Positions 6,237-12,319 of a DNA stretch of 12,319 nucleotides are shown here, piece after piece; the stretch's first letter is position 1; the number at the start of each line of letters is the position of its first letter. The notes under the pieces were generated by a model. The model made no database searches, was not told the origin of the DNA, and was given only the letters and a program-made list of their open reading frames with translations. The position numbers and the translations under genes were made by a program. The stretch comes from an uncultured Prevotella sp. (GTDB lineage Bacteria > Bacteroidota > Bacteroidia > Bacteroidales > Bacteroidaceae), in NCBI GenBank assembly GCA_902497035.1, contig CABVDL010000079.1, positions 1 to 12,319 on the forward strand, given 5' to 3'.

Positions 6237-6303
6237 CAAGGGCAAACCCTTTAGGGCTTAGCCAACGAGGCAAGGGCAAACCCTTTAGGGCTTAGCCAAC
6301 GAG
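6236..6303 (+). repeat. Perfect 34-bp tandem duplication in the manA leader
   Basis: 6236-6269 and 6270-6303 are identical. Each copy can fold in two competing ways: AAGGG-CAAA-CCCTT as a small hairpin, or a longer imperfect stem in which CCCT pairs with AGGG and an outer GGC pairs with GCC. The first copy starts on the last base of the -7 element, so the initiation region is duplicated without a second -7 box. The duplication lies in the predicted 5' UTR and ends 28 bp before the start codon. Confidence 0.9.
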
Positions 6304-6331
6304 TTATCATTCAAGAATTAGTATAACAAAA

Positions 6332-7318
6332 ATGGAAAAGAAATTCTATCCTCTGCTTTTTGAGCCTATCCTGCATGAGAAGGTATGGGGCGGCCACCAG
6401 CTGACGAAAGTCAAGGGACTGCCCGACACGGCCAATCCCATGGGCGAGTCGTGGGAAGTGAGCGCCGTTCCCGGCAGCACGAGTGTCGTGAGCAACGGCA
6501 CGCTGAAGGGCCGCGACCTCATCTCGGTCATTGCCGATGCCCCCGAGGAGATGCTCGGCGGCAAGGTGGCCAGGGAATATCATAACCAGATGCCCCTGCT
6601 CATCAAGTTCATCGACGCTCAGGACGACCTGTCCATCCAGGTTCACCCCAACGATGCCATGGCGCAGCGCTTAGGCTACGAGCGCGGCAAGACGGAGATG
6701 TGGTACGTGCTTGACGCCAAGCCTGGGGCCTATCTCTACGAGGGATTTGCCCACGACATCGACGAGGCCGAGTTCCGCCGCCGCGTGGCCGACGGCACCA
6801 TCACTGACGTGCTAAGCAAGCAGCCGGTGAAGGCGGGCGACGCCTTCTTCATTCCCGCCGGCACGGTGCACGCCATCTGCAGCGGACTGCTCATTGCCGA
6901 AATACAGCAGAGCTGCGACCTCACCTACCGTCTTTTCGACTACAACCGCCCGGGGCTCGACGGCAAGCCGCGTGAGCTGCACGTGGACCTCGCCGCAGAG
7001 GCCCTGAACTACAAGGCCGGCACGCAATACCGCTCGCAGTACCACTACGAGCAGGGCAAGGCCAACACCGTGGTCAGCAGTCCGTTCTTCACGGTGCGCG
7101 TAGACGACGTGCAGGGCAACACCCACTTCGACCTGCGCGACCGCGACAGCTTTGTCATCCTCATGGCCCTCGAGGGCGACTGCCGCATCCGCGTCACGGC
7201 CACCGGCGACGAGGTGACGCTCCGCCACGGCTACAGCGCCATGGTGCCGGCTGCCATCGCCGAGTACGACATTCTGCCCGAGAGCGGAAGCTGCAAGGTC
7301 ATCGACGCGTTCCTGTAA
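6332..7318 (+). CDS. manA: Mannose-6-phosphate isomerase, class I (short form)
   Basis: Zinc enzyme of the cytoplasm that interconverts mannose 6-phosphate and fructose 6-phosphate, feeding mannose into glycolysis or supplying GDP-mannose synthesis. 328 residues, the length of the short Bacillus-type class I enzymes rather than the roughly 390 residues of the E. coli form. Zinc-site residues: Gln103 and His105 (SIQVHPND), Glu122 (KTEMWYVLDA) and His180 (PAGTVHAI). The catalytic Arg is probably Arg200 (TYRLFDYNR). The N-terminal FEPILHEKVWGG is typical of the family. The start follows an A-rich leader and is the only in-frame ATG that keeps this conserved N-terminus. A consensus promoter lies about 100 bp upstream with a duplicated leader in between, and a strong hairpin terminator follows. 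The gene is probably monocistronic. Identity is secure; strict mannose specificity is the usual family property. Confidence 0.95.
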   Translation: MEKKFYPLLFEPILHEKVWGGHQLTKVKGLPDTANPMGESWEVSAVPGSTSVVSNGTLKGRDLISVIADAPEEMLGGKVAREYHNQMPLLIKFIDAQDDLSIQVHPNDAMAQRLGYERGKTEMWYVLDAKPGAYLYEGFAHDIDEAEFRRRVADGTITDVLSKQPVKAGDAFFIPAGTVHAICSGLLIAEIQQSCDLTYRLFDYNRPGLDGKPRELHVDLAAEALNYKAGTQYRSQYHYEQGKANTVVSSPFFTVRVDDVQGNTHFDLRDRDSFVILMALEGDCRIRVTATGDEVTLRHGYSAMVPAAIAEYDILPESGSCKVIDAFL

Positions 7319-7343
7319 TCCGACTACAGTCACCGCATACAAA

Positions 7344-7398
7344 CAAAGAGCCACAGAGAACAAGGGAGCAGCCTCCCTCTGTTCACTGTGGCTCTTTG
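7344..7398. terminator. Bidirectional terminator between manA and M13 peptidase gene
   Basis: A long inverted repeat. CAAAGAGCCACAG at 7344-7356 pairs with CTGTGGCTCTTTG at 7386-7398; the stem continues through GAACA/TGTTC and AGGGAG/CTCCCT, with one mismatch and one bulge, to a 4-base loop CAGC. The outer stem ends in A and T runs, so it can work on both strands. It sits between two convergent genes, 25 bp after the manA stop and 30 bp from the peptidase stop. Confidence 0.88.
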
Positions 7399-7428
7399 CT
7401 TGTATTTCTCCTCTCGCTGACGTCCGGC

Positions 7429-9456
7429 TTACCAGATATGCGCGCGCTTGTTCTTCGGCACAAACATCTTGTCGCCTTTCTTCACCTTGAAGGCATCATA
7501 CCAGGCGTCAATCTGCGGCAGCGCGGCGTTGACACGGGCGTAGTTGGGCGAGTGCACATCCACCGTGAGCAGGTATTTCACATATTCGGGTGTGACGTTG
7601 CCGGCCCAGATGCGGCCCCAGGAGAGGAAGAAGCGCTGCTCGGGCGTGAAGCCGTCCTTTACGCCGAGCGGATTTTTCTTCATGGCGTTCTGCAGGGCGC
7701 GGAAGGCGATGTTCAGACCGCCGTTGTCGCCGATGTTCTCGCCCAGCGTCTGCTTGCCGTTGACCTTGACGCCGGGCAGCACCTCAAACTGCGAGAAGTA
7801 GTCGGCCAGCACTTTCGTGCGCGCGTCGAAGTTCTTCTTGTCGGCGGCCGTCCACCAGTTGCGCTCGTTGCCGTTCTTGTCGAACTGCGCGCCCTGGTCG
7901 TCGAAGCCGTGGCTCATCTCGTGGCCGATCACGCCGCCGATGCCGCCGTAGTTGGCCGCGTCGTCAGCCGACATATCGAAGAAAGGCGGCTGCAGGATGG
8001 CTGCGGGGAAGCAAATCTCGTTGGTTGTCGGATTGTAGTAGGCGTTGATGGTCTGCGGCGTCATGCCCCACTCGCTCTTGTCCACTTTCTTGTTCACCTT
8101 GCGGGCAATCACGTCGTCGGTCATCCAGCGCGAGATGCGCTGCAGGTTGGCATAGAGCGACAGGCTGTCGCTGACCTCAAGGCCCGTATAGTCCTTCCAC
8201 TTGTCGGGATAGCCAATCTTGACGATGAAGTTGGCCAGCTTGTCCTTGGCCTGTGCCTTGGTGGCCTCGCTCATCCATGTGGCCTCGCTGATGCGCTCGC
8301 CGAGGGCGGTCTGCAGGTTGTGCACCAGTTCGAGCATGCGCTTCTTGTTGGCCTCGGGGAAATACTTCTCCACATAGAGCTTGCCTATGGCCTCACCTAA
8401 GACGCTGCTGACGAGGCTCACGCTGCGCTTCCAGCGGGGACGGTCCTGCTTGACGCCGGTCAGCACGCTGTTGAACTCAAAGGAAGCCTTGCGGAAGTCG
8501 TCGCTCAGCTGGCCCGTGGCACCGGAGATGACTTTTGCCTCGGCATAAGCCTTCAGGTCGTCGAGCGGTGTCTCGGCAAGGATTTTCTCCACCTCGTGGA
8601 TAGGCTCGGGCTGACCCACGTCGACATAGTCGAAAGCGGGGAACCCGCTGGCCAGGAACACGTTGCCCCAGTCGATGCCGGGGAAATCGTTGACGAGCTG
8701 CATGTAGCTCATCTTGTGGTAGTTGGCAGCCACGTCGCGCAGCTTCACCTGGTCGTAGCTGGCCTTGGCGATGCGCGTCTCGATGGCGATGACGGCCTCC
8801 ATCTTCTTCCCAGCCGCAATCTCATCGTCGCCCGTCAGGCGGAACAGCTCCTTGAGATAAGCCTTGTAGGCCTCTAAGACGCGCTTGTTCTGCGCGTCGT
8901 CGGAGAGATAGTAGTCGCGCGTGCCGAGACCGAGGCCGCCCTGTCCGATGCCCACGAGGTTCCAGTCGGCATTGCGCTGGTCGGCTCCCACGCCGATGCC
9001 GTACATCATGGTAGATTCGCCCTCGCGGTCGAGCTGTGCCGTGACAAGCTGGTACTCGCGCCGGTTCTTGATGGCCTTAATCTTGTCGAGTGTCGGCTTG
9101 AGCGGTGCCCATCCCTCGCGGTTGAGCCGCACGCTGTCCATCATGAGGTTGTAGAGCGAGCCTATCTTCTGCTCCAGCGAGCCCTGCCGCTGCGGCTTTG
9201 AGGCATATTGCAGAATGATTTCCTGAATGCGCTTCTGGTTCTGCTCGTAGAGGTCGGTAAACGCGCCGTTCTCGGTGTGCTCGGCATCGAGTGGGTGCGT
9301 CTTCAGCCATCCGCCGGCGGCATAGTGGTAGAAATCGTTTCCGGGCTTCACCGAGGTGTCGAGATTCTTCAGGTCAATGCCCGAAGACAAGTTGGACTGT
9401 GCCATGGCTCCCGTTGCCACGAAAGCCAAACCCAACAGTAATGTTCTCTTTCTCAT
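7429..9456 (-). CDS. M13 (neprilysin/PepO family) zinc metallopeptidase, exported
   Basis: Zinc endopeptidase that cleaves short peptides, probably in the periplasm or at the cell surface. 675 residues, normal for bacterial M13 enzymes. Residues 1-19 form a signal peptide (MRKRTLLLGLAFVATGAMA, then Gln) with no lipobox cysteine. Order: M13 N-terminal domain (about 35-420), then the catalytic domain with substrate-binding NAYYNP (471-476), zinc motif HEMSH (512-516), third ligand Glu573 in GENIGDNGG, His635 in VHSPNYAR and Arg641, which matches the substrate-carboxylate-binding Arg of neprilysin. It ends in the family-typical Ile-Trp. The ATG at 9454-9456 is chosen because it opens directly onto the signal peptide; the frame runs upstream to 9513 without adding a sensible N-terminus. 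It lies 63 nt after the MATE gene in the same direction with no clear promoter between them, so co-transcription is possible. The substrate is unknown. Confidence 0.93.
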   Translation of the reverse strand: MRKRTLLLGLAFVATGAMAQSNLSSGIDLKNLDTSVKPGNDFYHYAAGGWLKTHPLDAEHTENGAFTDLYEQNQKRIQEIILQYASKPQRQGSLEQKIGSLYNLMMDSVRLNREGWAPLKPTLDKIKAIKNRREYQLVTAQLDREGESTMMYGIGVGADQRNADWNLVGIGQGGLGLGTRDYYLSDDAQNKRVLEAYKAYLKELFRLTGDDEIAAGKKMEAVIAIETRIAKASYDQVKLRDVAANYHKMSYMQLVNDFPGIDWGNVFLASGFPAFDYVDVGQPEPIHEVEKILAETPLDDLKAYAEAKVISGATGQLSDDFRKASFEFNSVLTGVKQDRPRWKRSVSLVSSVLGEAIGKLYVEKYFPEANKKRMLELVHNLQTALGERISEATWMSEATKAQAKDKLANFIVKIGYPDKWKDYTGLEVSDSLSLYANLQRISRWMTDDVIARKVNKKVDKSEWGMTPQTINAYYNPTTNEICFPAAILQPPFFDMSADDAANYGGIGGVIGHEMSHGFDDQGAQFDKNGNERNWWTAADKKNFDARTKVLADYFSQFEVLPGVKVNGKQTLGENIGDNGGLNIAFRALQNAMKKNPLGVKDGFTPEQRFFLSWGRIWAGNVTPEYVKYLLTVDVHSPNYARVNAALPQIDAWYDAFKVKKGDKMFVPKNKRAHIW

Positions 9457-9519
9457 TTTATAAATAATTGGTTGTTGAATGAATAATCTATAACTTAGAC
9501 ACACCGACCCCATGGAAAA

Positions 9520-10965
9520 CTACACGGCCGTTGCGGTTTTAACATTTTTCATGCCTTTCATCCATCCTCCCCTCGCTATCCGGATGAGGAAGATGCAGCC
9601 GCGGAACGTCAGCTCCGTGGCCATGGCAATCCACACGCCGCGCAGGCCGTAGTGCTGGCTCAGGGCATAGGCCAGGGTGAGGCGTACGCACCACATGGAG
9701 AACAGGCTCATGGCGGCCGGTCTCACGGTGTCGCCGGCTCCCACGCACACGCTGTAGGCCACGATGGATGCGGCGAAGAACGGCTCGGCAAAGGCCTCGA
9801 TGCGCAGCACCCCGGCACCCAACTCGCGGATGGCCGGGACGGGCGTCAGCAAGTCAATCATCTCTGGCGCAAAGACATACATCACCAGACCCATGAAAGC
9901 CATCACCGCCATGCCCATGCCGATGGCCATCCACGCAAAGCTCCGGCAGAGGTCGCGGCGCCCGGCCCCGTAGGTCTGGCCCACCAGCGTAGAGGCCGCG
10001 TCGCCGATGCCGTAGCCGGGCATGTAGCAGAGGCTCTCGGCCGTCACGGCAAACGAGTTGGCGGCTATCGAGACATTGCCCAAGGGGGCGACAATCATCG
10101 TCGAGACAATCTGCGCCCCGTTCATCAGCACATACTGCAGGGCCATTGGCGCACTGATGTGCAGGGCACGCCATACGTAGTCCCACTGCCACACAAAACG
10201 GTCGCTGTCGAGATGCCACGCCAGGATGGGACTGCGCCTGATGGCGAAATAGGCCAACAGCAGCGAGGCCACCACATAGGCCAGCGCCGTGCCCAGCGCG
10301 GCCCCCGCCACGCCGAGGCCGAGGCCCGGCACGGGAATGCCGATGCCCAGCACGTGAAGCGTGCGCGAGGGAAAGATGAGGAGAAAGTTGAACACCACGT
10401 CAAGCACGCAGGTGAGAACGGCCAGGCTGCTCGGGCGCCGCATGTCGCCGCTCGACTTGAGCATGGCCGACGAGAGGTTCTCCAGCATGAAGAAAGGGGC
10501 GGCCAAGGAGAATATGAGGAAATACATCGATGCCTGGCGATGGATGTCCTCACCGCCGCGCAGCCACACGGGCAGCGGCCCAGAGATGACGCCCGCCACC
10601 AGCATGAGCAGCAATGAGAAACCGGCGCAGAACAGATAGCCGTGCTTCATCACGCGGCGCGCCTGAAGGAAATCGTTGGCGCCGATGAAATGGGCCACCT
10701 GCACCGAAAAGCCCAACGACGCTGCCGACGTGAGCGACCCGAACAGCCACGAGGCTGGCTCCACCAACCCGATGGCGGCACTGGCCTCGGTACCCAAGGA
10801 GCCTACCATCGAGGCGTCGATGTAGAACATCAGCACGCTGGTAATCTGCGCAAGAATTGACGGAATACTCAGCTCCACTATCAGGCTGAGCTTCTCGCCC
10901 CGCGTCATAGGAAGCCCCTCACGTATCTTGGACAATAAACGCTCGCTGGTCTTGTTGCTAAACAT
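9520..10965 (-). CDS. MATE family efflux transporter
   Basis: Inner-membrane cation-coupled multidrug/toxic-compound extrusion protein. 481 residues with about 12 hydrophobic segments in two homologous halves. The halves start at ELSIPSILAQ (31-40) and HISAPMALQYVL (269-280), and each carries the loop pattern typical of MATE (AHFIGANDFLQARR at 91-104 and GQTYGAGRRDL at 329-339). GVAGAALGTALAY (218-230) and GLRGVWIAMATE (440-451) are the matching ends of each half. The start is placed at 10963-10965 because a full -7 element (10985-10992) lies 19 bp upstream; the longer frame to 11007 would be translated from inside the promoter. The C-terminus is a short basic tail. It is divergent from asd and followed by the M13 peptidase gene. 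The substrate cannot be predicted; norM- or dinF-like names would be guesses. Confidence 0.93.
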   Translation of the reverse strand: MFSNKTSERLLSKIREGLPMTRGEKLSLIVELSIPSILAQITSVLMFYIDASMVGSLGTEASAAIGLVEPASWLFGSLTSAASLGFSVQVAHFIGANDFLQARRVMKHGYLFCAGFSLLLMLVAGVISGPLPVWLRGGEDIHRQASMYFLIFSLAAPFFMLENLSSAMLKSSGDMRRPSSLAVLTCVLDVVFNFLLIFPSRTLHVLGIGIPVPGLGLGVAGAALGTALAYVVASLLLAYFAIRRSPILAWHLDSDRFVWQWDYVWRALHISAPMALQYVLMNGAQIVSTMIVAPLGNVSIAANSFAVTAESLCYMPGYGIGDAASTLVGQTYGAGRRDLCRSFAWMAIGMGMAVMAFMGLVMYVFAPEMIDLLTPVPAIRELGAGVLRIEAFAEPFFAASIVAYSVCVGAGDTVRPAAMSLFSMWCVRLTLAYALSQHYGLRGVWIAMATELTFRGCIFLIRIARGGWMKGMKNVKTATAV

Positions 10966-10984
10966 AATTTTCCATTTCGCCCTG

Positions 10985-10992
10985 CAAAGATA
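10985..10992 (-). promoter_or_regulatory. Bacteroidota -7 element for the MATE gene
   Basis: The minus strand reads TATCTTTG, a full match to TAnnTTTG. The start codon at 10965 follows 19 bp later, so the leader is only about 10-15 nt. No TTTG is present at 19-21 bp upstream; the nearest TTTA is 24 bp away. The element helps decide the start codon of the gene. Confidence 0.6.
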
Positions 10993-11120
10993 GCCAATCT
11001 TTTTCACATCAGGCCCTAAACCTGCAATTAATCACGGGGAATGTTGCCGCCGCGCCAATCTTACTGATGCCTCCCTTACCGGCCAATGAGAATAAAAAAT
11101 CAAACAAAATGGCTTAATTA

Positions 11121-11152
11121 TTAGCAGATAAAAAGAAGAAGTTGTAATTTTG
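11121..11152 (+). promoter_or_regulatory. Probable asd promoter
   Basis: TTAG at 11121-11124 (one base off TTTG), a 20-bp spacer, then TAATTTTG at 11145-11152, a full -7 match. Transcription would start near 11158, giving a leader of about 43 nt. A single copy of the array core (AAATGGCTTAA, 11107-11117) lies just upstream of the -33 position. Confidence 0.65.
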
Positions 11153-11201
11153 CCGAAAGATTGACGATGATCAGACGATTATTCATTTAAACATTAAGAA
11201 T

Positions 11202-12218
<1,017 letters not shown>

Positions 12219-12233
12219 CGTGACAAAGTAAGA

Positions 12234-12319
12234 TTAAAGTCCTCCGTCGGCAATCCAAATATGCTGGTCGTTGTCGTTGCGCACGCAGATAAAGTTTGTG
12301 GAGCTGTGCGTCACCGGTG
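12234..12319 (-). CDS. C-terminal end of an unidentified protein, cut by window edge
   Basis: On the minus strand a frame is open from the edge to TAA at 12234-12236: the last 27 residues, ending STNFICVRNDNDQHIWIADGGL. The residue mix (many Asn and Asp, aromatic residues, a QHIWIADGG run) looks like a beta-strand-rich domain end rather than random sequence. The tight convergent placement beside asd is normal for a real gene. It is too short to assign a family. Confidence 0.5.
   Translation of the reverse strand, partial: PVTHSSTNFICVRNDNDQHIWIADGGL

Larger units (their letters stand above)
5913..6331. other. 419-nt gap between sulfatase and manA, rich in repeats
   Basis: No gene is supported here. 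In order it holds the remainder of the 7-bp repeat (to 5932), a short unassigned stretch, 22-bp array B (5994-6075), a GC-rich hairpin (6106-6128), a consensus Bacteroidota promoter (6206-6236) and a perfect 34-bp tandem duplication (6236-6303) reaching to 28 bp before the manA start. Confidence 0.8.

Noticed and set aside
7396..8400. 334-codon open frame on the plus strand opposite the M13 peptidase gene
   Set aside because: Antisense to the conserved peptidase catalytic domain, and it begins in the terminator region. The translation is the Val/His/Leu-rich pattern typical of shadows in GC-rich genes.
9652..10617. 321-codon open frame on the plus strand opposite the MATE gene
   Set aside because: His/Gly/Arg-rich translation with no domain, antisense to a clear 12-helix transporter.
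11163..11185. Imperfect direct repeat GACGATGATCA / GACGATTATTCA in the asd leader as an operator
   Set aside because: Short, imperfect and AT-rich; not distinguishable from chance, and no known lysine or threonine control element is recognisable.

Overview
The window looks like a chromosomal segment of a Bacteroidota bacterium, most likely a GC-rich Prevotella-type member of the Bacteroidales. The evidence is: Bacteroidota-style -7 elements (TAnnTTTG) in front of several genes; AT-rich leaders without strong Shine-Dalgarno sites; a DUF4421 outer-membrane protein; a mannonate-oxidoreductase-type SDR; a serine-type sulfatase with a signal peptide; and an M13 peptidase exported through a Sec signal. 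The coding sequences are clearly richer in GC than the gaps. The genus is an inference from protein flavour, not from a marker search.

Layout, left to right. Minus strand: the 5' 539 codons of dnaK (its end lies outside the window), then a DUF4421 beta-barrel-type protein, then an SDR oxidoreductase. The last two are 49 nt apart and probably co-transcribed. dnaK has its own control region in the 129-nt gap: a 15-bp dyad followed by a -24/-12 (sigma-54-like) element. Plus strand: a lone sulfatase and a type I mannose-6-phosphate isomerase (manA). A strong bidirectional hairpin separates manA from the convergent minus-strand pair, a MATE transporter followed by an M13 metallopeptidase. asd (aspartate-semialdehyde dehydrogenase) is divergent from the MATE gene, and the last 27 codons of another minus-strand gene run off the right edge.

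The genes are mostly housekeeping or accessory metabolism: protein folding, lysine/threonine/methionine precursor supply, mannose and hexuronate handling, one sulfatase, one exporter and one peptidase. I see no transposase, phage gene, CRISPR array, tRNA or rRNA, and no SusC/SusD pair next to the sulfatase.

The least ordinary material is non-coding and surrounds the sulfatase. Two arrays of 22-bp tandem repeats share an 11-bp core (TTTAAGCCATT) but have different 11-bp tails, and they flank the gene in opposite orientations. A 7-bp repeat runs across the sulfatase stop codon. Further right there is a GC-rich hairpin, then a perfect 34-bp tandem duplication that begins at the manA -7 element and fills most of its predicted 5' UTR. 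These repeats and the dnaK control region are the best candidates for something undescribed. Their function cannot be decided from this window alone.
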